A stretch of 49,644 nucleotides of DNA from Methanolinea sp. (GTDB taxonomy: Archaea; Halobacteriota; Methanomicrobia; Methanomicrobiales; Methanospirillaceae), in the NCBI GenBank assembly GCA_030055515.1, contig JASFYI010000004.1, positions 42,702 to 92,345 on the forward strand. Reading direction: 5' to 3'. Every line of letters begins with the position of its first letter. The first letter of the stretch is position 1. The position numbers and the translations under genes are program-made. A model generated the notes under the pieces. The model was not told the DNA's origin. It did not search any database and saw nothing but the letters and a program-made list of their open reading frames with translations. Positions 8,967 through 16,693 of this stretch are shown piece after piece.

Positions 8967-9400
8967 TTCTGCGATGGTCTCACCACCAGGACGGCCACCC
9001 TGCTGTTGCCGACGACGAAGTTCGATACGCTCCCGAGGAGGAGCCTGTCGACCTCGCTCTTCCCGTGCGAGCCCACGACGATCAGGTCTGCCCCCACCTC
9101 GGACGCGGTCTTGAGGATCTCTGACCCCGCGTGCCCCTGCCGGATGTGGGTCTCGGCGTGGACGCCGGCCTTCTGCGCTGCCTCCCTCGCGCGTTCGAGG
9201 GTCTCCTTCCCCTCCTTCTCGAGCATGCTGAACATTATCTCCCAGGTGCTGTCCATGGGCAGGGAGGAAAAGAGCCCTGTCTCCACGACGTAGACCACGT
9301 GGACTTTTGCCTTCCAGACCCGGGCCTCCTCGAGGGCGATCTCGAATGCCCTCCTCCCCATGTTTGACCCGTCAACAGCGACCAAGATATTCGAGAACAT
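8963..9400 (-). CDS. Universal stress protein, UspA family
   Basis: Predicted 145-residue Usp-fold protein with the N-terminal strand ILVAVDGS and the ATP-binding pattern G-x2-G-x9-G-S (GSHGKSEVDRLLLGS) near residues 111-125, so it belongs to the nucleotide-binding subgroup. Probably a homodimeric cytosolic ATP-binding protein. It is translationally coupled to the CBS protein downstream. A 37-bp gap separates it from the amidohydrolase gene upstream. Confidence 0.93.
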   Translation of the reverse strand: MFSNILVAVDGSNMGRRAFEIALEEARVWKAKVHVVYVVETGLFSSLPMDSTWEIMFSMLEKEGKETLERAREAAQKAGVHAETHIRQGHAGSEILKTASEVGADLIVVGSHGKSEVDRLLLGSVSNFVVGNSRVAVLVVRPSQK

Positions 9401-9437
9401 CAGTACGCTCCAAAATAGTCTGCCTATGTAATGTCCT

Positions 9438-10493
9438 TTACAATTTAATAACTTTTCTCACGATATTCGCGGGTCCTGCCCTGTGGACGAGCGTGGCCGC
9501 GATGTCGCGGCTGAGGGCGAGGTTGGACCCGCGCGGGTCGACGACGAGGAAGCGTGCAGGGTTCCCCTCGGCGAGCAGGGAGGGGGCCCTGCCGAGGACC
9601 GATGCCCCGGCCGTTGCAGCCCGGAGGGCGTCCCGCGGTGCGACGCGGTAGACCGTGCAGAGGAAGGCCATCTCCCCCCACATGTCGGGCTGGACGCACA
9701 TCGCGTTGTCCGTCCCGAGGAGGAGCGTGCACCCGAGGGAGAGGAGTTCCCGGACGGGCGGCTTTTCGGGCGAGCTCGTGACGGCGAACCGCCAGTTCGC
9801 GCGGGGACAGACGGCGACGGGGACCCCGAGGTCCGCGATCCGGCGGAGTTGCTCGCGCGTCGCGTGCGTGCAGTGGACGAGGAGGTCGGGGTCGTACGAG
9901 AGGGCGGCGTCGATGTCGCCGGGGTCCCTCTCGCCGGCGTGGAACGCGACGATCTTTCCCGCCTCCCGCGCGCGGGAGACCATCCCGTCGAGGTCGTGGC
10001 CGACGACGTCCCGCGCGCTGGATATCCCGATGCCGTCCGCGATCTCCTCGCCCCCCTCGCGCCCGAGGATGACCGGCCTGCAGGGGATGCCCCTCGCGGC
10101 CTCGCGGAGTGCCCCGACACCCTCCCTGCCCCCCTCGCGGAAATCCGCGAAACCCGCGGTCCCGCCGCGCGCCATCGCCCGGATAGAGAGCCGCATCGCG
10201 CGGACGAGATCGCCGCGGGGCGTCGCGCGGAGGATCCTGTGCTTGAGCCCGTCGGGGGGCCGGACGATCGCGTCGAGGTCCCCCTCGAGCGGGATGTCCA
10301 TCGCGATGCTGTCCCCGAGGTGGGTGTGCGCGTTGAAGAACGCGGGGAGGATCCACGGGAGGTCGCCGCGCCTCTCCCCGATCTCCTCGATCCTCCTCAC
10401 GGTCCCGCCCTCGACCACGATCCGTGCGGGGACCTCCTCGAAGTCATCCCCGAGGAGGGCGACCCCCTCCACGGCGAGTTCCCGGGCCGCCAT
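9438..10493 (-). CDS. Amidohydrolase (metal-dependent, cytosine/SAH deaminase-like superfamily)
   Basis: Predicted 351-residue TIM-barrel hydrolase. Metal-site motifs are present in order: NAHTHLGDS (His-x-His), VAFHAGE, LLVHCTHA and GTDNAM (the catalytic Asp). A composite N/C-terminal beta sandwich (ARIVVEGGTVRRI; NPARFLVVDPRGSN) is typical of the chlorohydrolase/deaminase branch. The substrate is not evident. ATG 10493 (MAARELAVEG) is preferred; a longer start would read through the TATA region shared with the divergent Sec61-beta gene. Confidence 0.82.
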   Translation of the reverse strand: MAARELAVEGVALLGDDFEEVPARIVVEGGTVRRIEEIGERRGDLPWILPAFFNAHTHLGDSIAMDIPLEGDLDAIVRPPDGLKHRILRATPRGDLVRAMRLSIRAMARGGTAGFADFREGGREGVGALREAARGIPCRPVILGREGGEEIADGIGISSARDVVGHDLDGMVSRAREAGKIVAFHAGERDPGDIDAALSYDPDLLVHCTHATREQLRRIADLGVPVAVCPRANWRFAVTSSPEKPPVRELLSLGCTLLLGTDNAMCVQPDMWGEMAFLCTVYRVAPRDALRAATAGASVLGRAPSLLAEGNPARFLVVDPRGSNLALSRDIAATLVHRAGPANIVRKVIKL

Positions 10494-10508
10494 GGTTCCT
10501 GCCAGCCT

Positions 10509-10516
10509 TTTATATA
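10509..10516 (+). promoter_or_regulatory. Box A TTTATATA promoter for the Sec61-beta gene
   Basis: An exact TTTATATA box A is centred about 28 bp before ATG 10541. Archaeal transcription starts roughly 26 bp downstream of the box centre, which places the start within a base or two of the ATG and implies a leaderless or nearly leaderless mRNA. It sits in the 47-bp space before the divergent amidohydrolase gene. Confidence 0.65.
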
Positions 10517-10540
10517 TGGAGAACGAGAAATATGTTTTGC

Positions 10541-10699
10541 ATGGCAAGGAAACAGGGAGGACGCCTGATCTCCTCGGCGGGGCTCGTCAATTACTACGAG
10601 AGCGAGGACAGGAGGGCAATCCGCGTGAGCCCGTACTCTGTCATCGCCGTGAGTGCCGCAATCGGTGTCGCGGTGCTCGTCCTCAACATCATCTACTGA
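10541..10699 (+). CDS. secG: Preprotein translocase subunit Sec61-beta (SecG, archaeal)
   Basis: A 52-residue protein: a charged N-terminal segment (MARKQGGRLISSAGLVNYYE), then VSPYSVIAVSAAI and one C-terminal transmembrane helix ending NIIY. This is the standard layout of archaeal Sec61-beta, the tail-anchored third subunit of the SecYE translocation channel. ATG 10541 is used because the protein begins MARK and the box A spacing fits. The surrounding window encodes many exported surface proteins and an EMC6-like insertase component, but SecY and SecE are not here. Confidence 0.9.
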   Translation: MARKQGGRLISSAGLVNYYESEDRRAIRVSPYSVIAVSAAIGVAVLVLNIIY

Positions 10700-10782
10700 A
10701 TAAAATCTTTTCCCGGAATCCCATTCGCCCGCGGTTTCCCGGTCCGCACACCGTTCCCCCGCGAGCGCCGCTCCCGTCAATA

Positions 10783-10790
10783 TTTATATA
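10783..10790 (+). promoter_or_regulatory. Box A TTTATATA promoter for the zinc-ribbon gene
   Basis: Exact TTTATATA centred 34 bp before ATG 10821; the expected start near 10813 gives a leader of about 8 nt. It separates the gene from Sec61-beta, so the two are probably transcribed independently. Confidence 0.6.
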
Positions 10791-10820
10791 CAATGGGAGC
10801 TGCAATCACCAATTGCCGAG

Positions 10821-11135
10821 ATGTTCCTGATCATCCGCTGCCCGGGGTGCCGGACCTTTTCGTACGTCGACCGGTTCCAGCAGTGGAAACTCTGCCCGGT
10901 CTGCGGGGAGGCGTTCGAGGTCGGGAAGGCACAGGTGTACGTCGAGGTGGACGAGTACCAGGTCGCCGAGCAGATTGTCGGGCAGCTCGAGGAATACCTG
11001 CACAGGAACAAAAAGAAGGACCTCTCCGCCGAGGAACTCGCGGCACTCCGCGCGCAGTACGCGGAGTGGCTCCGGAAGAGGGCAGGCGGGGAGGACGTCA
11101 CCATTTCTTCCCGCAACCCGGGCATAAGAGGGTGA
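10821..11135 (+). CDS. DUF1922-type zinc-ribbon protein
   Basis: A 104-residue protein beginning MFLIIRCPGCRTFSYVDRF, with two Cys pairs (Cys7/10 and Cys25/28) forming a zinc ribbon, followed by a helical charged tail (VAEQIVGQLEEYL, KKKDLSAEEL). This matches the short archaeal DUF1922 family, of unknown function. Its last 38 bp overlap the end of a tiny convergent zinc-ribbon gene. A nucleic-acid-binding role is possible but unproven. Confidence 0.8.
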   Translation: MFLIIRCPGCRTFSYVDRFQQWKLCPVCGEAFEVGKAQVYVEVDEYQVAEQIVGQLEEYLHRNKKKDLSAEELAALRAQYAEWLRKRAGGEDVTISSRNPGIRG

Positions 11136-11247
11136 TCTCGCGCCCGCAGCGGGGGCAGTGGAGCCCTATCCTCTGGTTGTAGAGGACGGGGGACCCGCAC
11201 CTCCGGCAGAGGATCTCCTGCTCGAACCCGCACTCGTGCCGGACCAT
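11098..11247 (-). CDS. Small zinc-ribbon protein, COG2888-like, 49 residues
   Basis: A complete reading frame, easily missed for its size: ATG 11247 to TGA 11098. It holds three CxxC knuckles (Cys14/17, Cys31/34, Cys42/45) plus Cys6, and ends CPGCGKKW. The pattern CRRCG-x12-CPRCG-x6-CPGC resembles the short archaeal predicted RNA-binding zinc-ribbon family linked to translation. There is no Shine-Dalgarno site. It follows ABCE1 by 65 bp on the same strand and overlaps the 3' end of the DUF1922 gene. The dense, regular cysteine spacing is the main argument that it is real. Confidence 0.72.
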   Translation of the reverse strand: MVRHECGFEQEILCRRCGSPVLYNQRIGLHCPRCGREITLLCPGCGKKW

Positions 11248-11312
11248 GAGGAGGATATGGCGGGAGGGGGGAGAAAAAGTTTCTGAAGCGGTTATGGTGA
11301 CCCCCGCGTCCT

Positions 11313-13103
11313 TCAGTGCCCGGGCGCGCCGGTCTCCTCCCTCTCAGAGAAGTAGTAGTACTCCCCCGCCGATTTCTGTTCCCTGTCGAGGTATGACCCC
11401 GGCTTGTTGATCCGCGGCCTGCCGGTCTTGTCCCTGCGGAACGTCACGTCGAGCTTCGCGAGGAACCTGTTCATCCCCTCCCTCATCCCGAAGGGGCCGG
11501 TCGCGACACCCCTCTCGCCCGGCACGCCGTCGAAGACGAGTATCCGGTCGCTGATCATGTCCACGAGGTAAATGTCGTGGTCGATGACGAGGATCGCGGC
11601 GTCCTTCCCGTCCACGAAGTGGCGGAACATCCGCGTGATCCTGACCCTCTGCTCGACGTCGAGGTGGGCACTCGGCTCGTCGAGGACGTAGAGGTCGGCC
11701 GACCGCGAGAGGCACGCCGCGATGGCGACCCTCTGGAGCTCGCCGCCCGAGAGCGTGTCGAGGGGCGACTGGAGGATGGGCCGGAGCGCGAGGGGCTCGA
11801 GGATGTCGTGCTGGTAGAGGGACGTGTCGAACTGGTTCGTGATGGACCGGAGGAAGAACTCGACGGTGTCCCCGCTCTCGGCCTTGATGTACTGGGGCTT
11901 GTAGGAGACCCTGAGGGGGAACCGGACGGCCCCCGCGTCCGGAGTCTCCACGCCCGCGAGGAGGCGCGCAAACGTGCTCTTCCCGATCCCGTTCTGGCCG
12001 AGCACGCCGAGGACCTCGCCCGCCCGGATGTCTCCCCCCGCGACCTCGAGGCGGAACCGGGAATAGGTCTTCTCCATGCGGGGGAACTCGAGGAGGATGG
12101 GCCTCTCAGACCCGTCCGCGTGGGTCCTCCTCTCGAAGACGACGGGGTAATCCCTGAACCGGACGTTCTCCTCGGGGAGGTACCCCGCGAGGTACTCGTT
12201 GATCCCGACCCTGACTCCCCTCGGCTGGGTGATGACACCGAAGACCGCGGGCTTTCCGTACGCGATGTGCACGACGTCGGCGAGCATGTCGAGGATGGCG
12301 AGGTCGTGTTCCACGATGACGACGGGGCGCTCGAGGGCCGTCTCCCGGACGAGGCGTGCCGCTGCGACCCTCTGGTAGATGTCGAGGTACGGCGTGATCT
12401 CGTCGAGGAAGTAGAAGTCCGCGTCGCGCGCGAGGCACGCGACGAGCGCGACCCTCTGGAGTTCCCCGCCCGAGAGCGTGGAGATGTCCCGGTCGAGCAC
12501 GGGGGAGAGGCCCATCGCCTCGGCGAGGGACGAGAGCTTCCCGCGCTCGTCGGTCTTCCTGAGGAGTTCCCGCGGGGTCCCGGAGAAGAACCGGGGGATG
12601 CTGTCGATGTACTGGGGCTTGAGCGCGATCCGGATCTTCTTCTGGGAGATCGTCTGGAGGTAGTCGAAGAGCTCGGTCCCAGCGTACAGCTTCAGGATCT
12701 CCTTCCAGTCCCTCTCGCCGTGGAATACCCCGAGGTTCGGCCGGAGCTGGCCCGAGAGAATCTTGATCGCGGTCGTCTTGCCTATCCCGTTCGGCCCGAG
12801 GATGCCCGTCACACGCCCCCCCGCCGGGACGGGGAGCCCGTACAGGGCAAAGCCGTTCTCGCCGTACCGGTGCGTGGGGCGATCGAGCTCCTCGGGGAGG
12901 CTGACGATGTCGATCGCCTCGAACGGGCATTTCTTCACGCAGATGCCGCACCCGACGCAGAGCTCCTCGGAGATGTGGGCCTTCTGGTCCTCCCCGAGGA
13001 TGACCGTCTCGTCGCCGGTGCGGACTTTCGGGCAGTAGATGATGCACTCGGTCCCGCACTTCTTCGAGTGACAGCGGTCCTTGTGGACGACTGCGATCCG
13101 CAT
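11313..13103 (-). CDS. rli1: ABCE1 / Rli1 ribosome-recycling ATPase
   Basis: Predicted 596-residue twin ABC ATPase that splits ribosomes after termination or rescue. The N-terminus carries two 4Fe-4S clusters: Cys11, 16, 20, 24 and Cys49, 52, 55, 59. ABC1 has Walker A GPNGIGKT (103-110), LSGGE (210-214) and YFLDE (231-235). ABC2 has Walker A GQNGIGKST (369-377), LSGGE (451-455) and YVLDE (472-476). All catalytic motifs look intact and the length is normal. It lies 30 bp downstream of the EMC6-like gene on the same strand, and back-to-back with the RqcH-pelota pair. Confidence 0.97.
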   Translation of the reverse strand: MRIAVVHKDRCHSKKCGTECIIYCPKVRTGDETVILGEDQKAHISEELCVGCGICVKKCPFEAIDIVSLPEELDRPTHRYGENGFALYGLPVPAGGRVTGILGPNGIGKTTAIKILSGQLRPNLGVFHGERDWKEILKLYAGTELFDYLQTISQKKIRIALKPQYIDSIPRFFSGTPRELLRKTDERGKLSSLAEAMGLSPVLDRDISTLSGGELQRVALVACLARDADFYFLDEITPYLDIYQRVAAARLVRETALERPVVIVEHDLAILDMLADVVHIAYGKPAVFGVITQPRGVRVGINEYLAGYLPEENVRFRDYPVVFERRTHADGSERPILLEFPRMEKTYSRFRLEVAGGDIRAGEVLGVLGQNGIGKSTFARLLAGVETPDAGAVRFPLRVSYKPQYIKAESGDTVEFFLRSITNQFDTSLYQHDILEPLALRPILQSPLDTLSGGELQRVAIAACLSRSADLYVLDEPSAHLDVEQRVRITRMFRHFVDGKDAAILVIDHDIYLVDMISDRILVFDGVPGERGVATGPFGMREGMNRFLAKLDVTFRRDKTGRPRINKPGSYLDREQKSAGEYYYFSEREETGAPGH

Positions 13104-13133
13104 GCGAGGGAATCCCCCTTCTGCCGTCTCCCG

Positions 13134-13652
13134 TCAGGTGCCCTGGGTGAGGAGGATCGTCCAGGCGATGAACCAGAACGCGAACGTCATGAACCCCTGG
13201 TAGAACCAGTCCTTTGCCCCCATCTTCTCCGCGCCGAGCCCGAGCAGGATGAAGAGGTGCTTCTGGAGGACGATCCCCGCCACCATGACGAGGAACGCGA
13301 GGACAGTGTAGGGCTGGATCCCGGCGACCTGGCCGGGCTCGACGAGGAGGTACGACGCGACGCCCGTTCCGATGCCGAGCAGGGACGCTGCCAGCGTCCT
13401 GTAGATCCGCACGAGGTGCTCGGCCTGCTTCTCCTCACGCGTCTTCTTCCGGGGCAATTCCACGGTCTCCACCGCCCCGGTGTCGTCTTCCCCGGCATCC
13501 GCCCCGCCTTTCCCCCCTTCGAGGGCCTTCAGCCTCTTTTCCCTCTCCCTCTCCCTCTCGGCCCTTTCCCTCTCGAGGGCCTCCCTGTACTTCTCGAGGA
13601 ACGACTTTTTCCCGGGGTTCCTGCCCTTCCTGCCGGGGGAATCCGCACTCAT
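13134..13652 (-). CDS. EMC6-like (archaeal) membrane protein with charged coiled-coil N-terminus
   Basis: Predicted 172 residues. Residues ~1-85 are cytosolic and highly charged, including a Glu/Arg-rich coiled coil (KYREALERERAERERERE). Residues ~88-172 hold three membrane segments (LVRIYRTLAASLLGIG..., YTVLAFLVMVAGIVLQ..., GFMTFAFWFIAWTILLT). The membrane part resembles the archaeal EMC6-like family, related to the EMC/GET1/Oxa1-associated insertase machinery. It directly precedes ABCE1 and shares a divergent promoter region with rqcH. The family call rests on recalled resemblance, and the role in membrane insertion is inferred. Confidence 0.72.
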   Translation of the reverse strand: MSADSPGRKGRNPGKKSFLEKYREALERERAEREREREKRLKALEGGKGGADAGEDDTGAVETVELPRKKTREEKQAEHLVRIYRTLAASLLGIGTGVASYLLVEPGQVAGIQPYTVLAFLVMVAGIVLQKHLFILLGLGAEKMGAKDWFYQGFMTFAFWFIAWTILLTQGT

Positions 13653-13670
13653 CGTGGACACACCAGTAGT

Positions 13671-13682
13671 CCTATTTTTAGG
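13671..13682. promoter_or_regulatory. Near-palindromic shared core promoter CCTATTTTTAGG
   Basis: The 60-bp gap between the EMC6-like gene (start 13652, minus) and rqcH (start 13713, plus) holds one A+T-rich element, CCTATTTTTAGG, almost its own reverse complement. Its centre is about 25 bp from the minus ATG (leaderless spacing) and 36 bp from the plus ATG (about 10-nt leader). One element could therefore serve both directions and co-regulate ABCE1 with RqcH/pelota. Confidence 0.5.
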
Positions 13683-13712
13683 TGCCCCGGAAATATGTAG
13701 CTTGGTATACCG

Positions 13713-15620
13713 ATGGCGACCGCGCAGGGCCTGTCCGGGATCGACGTGAGGGCACTCGTGACCGAGTGGGAGCGTCTCCTCCCCCTCTGGGTCGACAAGG
13801 CCTACGAGGTCGTACCCGGCGCCCTCCTCATACGGCTGAAGGGAAAGGAGCACGCGAAGTACCAGCTCCTCGTCGAGCCGCCGGTGAGGGCCTACCTCAC
13901 CGCCCGCGAAATACAGGTCCCGAAGATGCCGACGGCGTTCCCCATGCTCCTGCGCAAGTACCTCCTCGGGGGGCGCGTCCTCTCCGTCCGCCAGCACGGG
14001 ATCCAGCGGATCGTCCTCCTCGAGGTGGGCAAGAGCGACCACCTCTTCCGCCTCGTCATCGAGCTCTTCGACAGGGGCAACGTCGTCCTCTGCGACCGGG
14101 ACTGGACGATCATCCAGCCGCTCCGCCACCTCCGCTTTAAAGAGAGGGACGTTGTCCCCGGCGCGACCTACACCCTCCCCCCGGAGGGCCCCGCGACCTC
14201 GGGGCCCGAGGAGTTCGCCCGGTTCCTCTCGGGGGACCCTAGGGACATCGTCCGGGCCCTCGCGGTCGGGGCGATGCTCGGCGGGCCGTACGCGGAGTAC
14301 ATCTGCCGCAGGGCGGGGATCGAGAAGAAGGCGCCGGCAGGGGAGGTCCCCGCGGCAGCGCTCTACGGCGAGGTCGAGGCCCTCCTCCGCCGCGCCTCGG
14401 AGGGGATAGAGCCTGTCACCTCCCCGGACTCGTGCATCCCCTTCCCGCTCGAAGGGGGAGGCGGGACTGTACCGGGGGATCCCCTCGCCTTCAACCGGGC
14501 GCTCGACGCGTTCTTCCCCCCACCCGCGCAGCCGGCGGCCGGGGTGGAGGCGAGGATGGCGGAGGAGCGCGCGCGGGAGGACCACGTCAGGGCGCGGCAG
14601 CAGGAGGCGGTCAGGAAGTTCGAGGAGAAGATCGCGGCGTGCGAGAGGGCCGTCGAGGCTCTCTACTCCCACTATCCGCTTGTCTCCGAGGTCCTCGAAA
14701 CGCTCCGGAAGGCCCGCGAGAGGTACTCGTGGCAGGAGATCGAGGCGATCGTCCGGGGTGCCCGCGAGGGTCCCGCGACGAGAATCGTCGCGTTCCACCC
14801 GGAGCGGAATGCAATCGAGATAGACCTCGGCGAGCGCGTCACCCTCGATGTGGGGGAGAGCATCGAGGCGAACGCGGCCGCGTACTACGAGGAGATCAAG
14901 AAGTACCGGAGGAAGATCGCCGGAGCGCTCGCCGCGATGGAGAGGGTCGTCCCCCGGAAGGAGCGCGGGGAGACCCGCGTGGCGCCGCCGAAGAAGAGGT
15001 GGTACCACCGGTTCCGCTGGTTCTTCACCTCTGACGGGGCACTCGTGGTCGGGGGGAGGGACGCGTCGCAGAACGAGGAACTCGTGAAGAAGTACATGGA
15101 GGGGAACGATTCCTTCGTCCACGCCGACGTGCACGGCGCGCCGGTCGTGATCGTGAAGGGCAGGACAGAGAAGTGGGACGAGGTCGCGTGTTTCGCCGCG
15201 TCGTACTCGGGCGCGTGGAAGAGCGGGCACCACTCCGCGGACGTGTACTGCGTGCGGCCGGAACAGGTGAGCAAGACCCCAGAGGCAGGCGAGTACGTGG
15301 CGAAGGGCGGGTTCATCGTGAGGGGCGAGCGCCGGTACTTCAGGGACGTCCCGCTCGGGGTCGCGATCGGGCTGCGGAAGGCCCCCGCGGCAGAGGTGAT
15401 CGGGGGGCCGCCGGCGGCTGTCCGGGCATCCACAGGAATCGCGGTAAACCTCGTGCCGGGCCGTTTCGAGCCGAACGACGCGGCGAAGAAGGTGCTGCGG
15501 GCACTCCGGGAGAAGCTCTCCCCGGCGGAGCAGAGGGACTACAGGAAGGTCCTCACTGAGGAGGCGGTGGCCGCGTTCGTCCCCCCCGGGGGATCCGACC
15601 TCGTGGAGGAGGGCGGATGA
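13713..15620 (+). CDS. rqcH: RqcH/NEMF (Rqc2)-family ribosome quality control protein
   Basis: Predicted 635 residues with the layout of NEMF/Rqc2/RqcH: an N-terminal NFACT-N domain (starting MATAQGLSGIDVRALVTEW), a central helical and coiled-coil region (about residues 270-420), and a C-terminal NFACT-R domain from about residue 430 (WYHRFRWFFTSDGALVVGGR, then NEELVKKY, HADVHGAP). The family binds 50S subunits carrying stalled peptidyl-tRNA and can add C-terminal tails. The stop overlaps the pelA start (ATGA at 15617-15620), so ribosome splitting and nascent-chain handling are translationally coupled. ABCE1 is divergent 0.6 kb away. Confidence 0.93.
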   Translation: MATAQGLSGIDVRALVTEWERLLPLWVDKAYEVVPGALLIRLKGKEHAKYQLLVEPPVRAYLTAREIQVPKMPTAFPMLLRKYLLGGRVLSVRQHGIQRIVLLEVGKSDHLFRLVIELFDRGNVVLCDRDWTIIQPLRHLRFKERDVVPGATYTLPPEGPATSGPEEFARFLSGDPRDIVRALAVGAMLGGPYAEYICRRAGIEKKAPAGEVPAAALYGEVEALLRRASEGIEPVTSPDSCIPFPLEGGGGTVPGDPLAFNRALDAFFPPPAQPAAGVEARMAEERAREDHVRARQQEAVRKFEEKIAACERAVEALYSHYPLVSEVLETLRKARERYSWQEIEAIVRGAREGPATRIVAFHPERNAIEIDLGERVTLDVGESIEANAAAYYEEIKKYRRKIAGALAAMERVVPRKERGETRVAPPKKRWYHRFRWFFTSDGALVVGGRDASQNEELVKKYMEGNDSFVHADVHGAPVVIVKGRTEKWDEVACFAASYSGAWKSGHHSADVYCVRPEQVSKTPEAGEYVAKGGFIVRGERRYFRDVPLGVAIGLRKAPAAEVIGGPPAAVRASTGIAVNLVPGRFEPNDAAKKVLRALREKLSPAEQRDYRKVLTEEAVAAFVPPGGSDLVEEGG

Positions 15621-16642
15621 AGGCCGAGGTCGGGGAACTGAAGAGGTCGTTTGGGGAGATTCGGCTCCTCCCCGAGAACGCCGACGACCTCTGGCACCTC
15701 TCCCACATCGTCGGCCCCGGGGACCTCGTCTTTGGGACCACGCTGCGGACGGTCGATGCGCCGTCCGACAAGCTGAGGCCGGAGAAGATGGAGAAGAGGC
15801 CCGTCCGGCTCGGGATCCGCGTGGAGAAGATCGAGCTCCACGAGCACTCGGGCCGCCTGCGGATCGCGGGGACGATCGAGCACGGCATCGACACCGGCGC
15901 CCACCACACCCTCAACGTCGAGCCGGGGTACGAGATCTCTGTCATCAGGCACTGGAAGCCGCACGACCTCGAGAGGATCGAGAGGGCTGTGAAAGCATCG
16001 GTCCACGAGCCCGTGCACGTCCTCGCAATCGAGGAGGGGGAGGCGACGCTCTTCCGCGTCCGCCAGTCGGGCCCCGAGGAGGTGGCATCGGTCTTTATGG
16101 GGAGCGGCAAGGGCGGGGAAGGGGGCTCGCGGCACGCGTTCTTTTCGCGGGTCGCGGGGGAGGTCTCGGCGGTCCGCGGGCCGCTCGTCATCGCGGGACC
16201 CGGCTTTGCGAAGGACGACTTCGCGCGGTTCCTCTCCTCCCACCACCCCGAGGTCGCGGGGAGGGTGATCCTCGTCGAGACGCGCAGGGCGGGCGCGGGG
16301 GCCGTCAGGGAGGTCGCGGGGCAGGGCGTGCTCGACCGCATCTGCGAGGACGCGCAGCTCGGGCGGGAGGTGCGGGCGATCGAGGAGCTCCTCCTGCGGA
16401 TCGCAAAGGAGATGCCAGCCGCGTATGGGAGGGGGGAGGTCGAACGCGCGGTCGACTTCGGCGCGGCGGAGGAGGTCATGGTCTGCGATTCACTCCTCCA
16501 CGACGCGGGAATCGCGGCGCTGCTCGAGAGGGCCGAGCAGCAGGGGGCCCGCGTGACCGTCCTCTCGGGCAGGTTCGACCCGGGAAAGCAGCTTGACGCC
16601 CTCGGCGGGATCGCCGCGATCCTGCGGTTCCACCTCGGGTGA
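15617..16642 (+). CDS. pelA: mRNA surveillance protein pelota (Dom34)
   Basis: Predicted 341 residues, full length for archaeal pelota. The N-terminal Sm-like domain (MKAEVGELKRSFGEIRLLPE) is followed by the eRF1-like central domain (~residues 130-245) and C-terminal domain (~250-341, EEVMVCDSLL, LGGIAAILRF). No GGQ peptide-release motif is seen, as expected. Pelota enters the A site of stalled ribosomes and works with aEF1A and ABCE1 to split them. It is coupled to rqcH upstream and ends 51 bp from the convergent surface-protein gene. Confidence 0.95.
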   Translation: MKAEVGELKRSFGEIRLLPENADDLWHLSHIVGPGDLVFGTTLRTVDAPSDKLRPEKMEKRPVRLGIRVEKIELHEHSGRLRIAGTIEHGIDTGAHHTLNVEPGYEISVIRHWKPHDLERIERAVKASVHEPVHVLAIEEGEATLFRVRQSGPEEVASVFMGSGKGGEGGSRHAFFSRVAGEVSAVRGPLVIAGPGFAKDDFARFLSSHHPEVAGRVILVETRRAGAGAVREVAGQGVLDRICEDAQLGREVRAIEELLLRIAKEMPAAYGRGEVERAVDFGAAEEVMVCDSLLHDAGIAALLERAEQQGARVTVLSGRFDPGKQLDALGGIAAILRFHLG

Positions 16643-16685
16643 GGGGGACTCCCCTCCGGTTACCTGCCGGCAGGGGATTCCCGGG

Positions 16686-16691
16686 AAAAAA
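16686..16691 (-). terminator. U-tract terminator of the 656-residue surface-protein gene
   Basis: On minus, T6 begins 2 nt after the TAA stop. In the same 51-bp convergent spacer lies a perfect 12-bp palindrome CCTGCCGGCAGG (16663-16674) that could act for either strand. U-tracts are the main archaeal termination signal. Confidence 0.5.
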
Positions 16692-16693
16692 GT

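Noticed and set aside
11577-13700. Long plus-strand open frame opposite ABCE1
   Set aside because: Shadow of ABCE1 and the EMC6-like gene; no domains, extreme composition.
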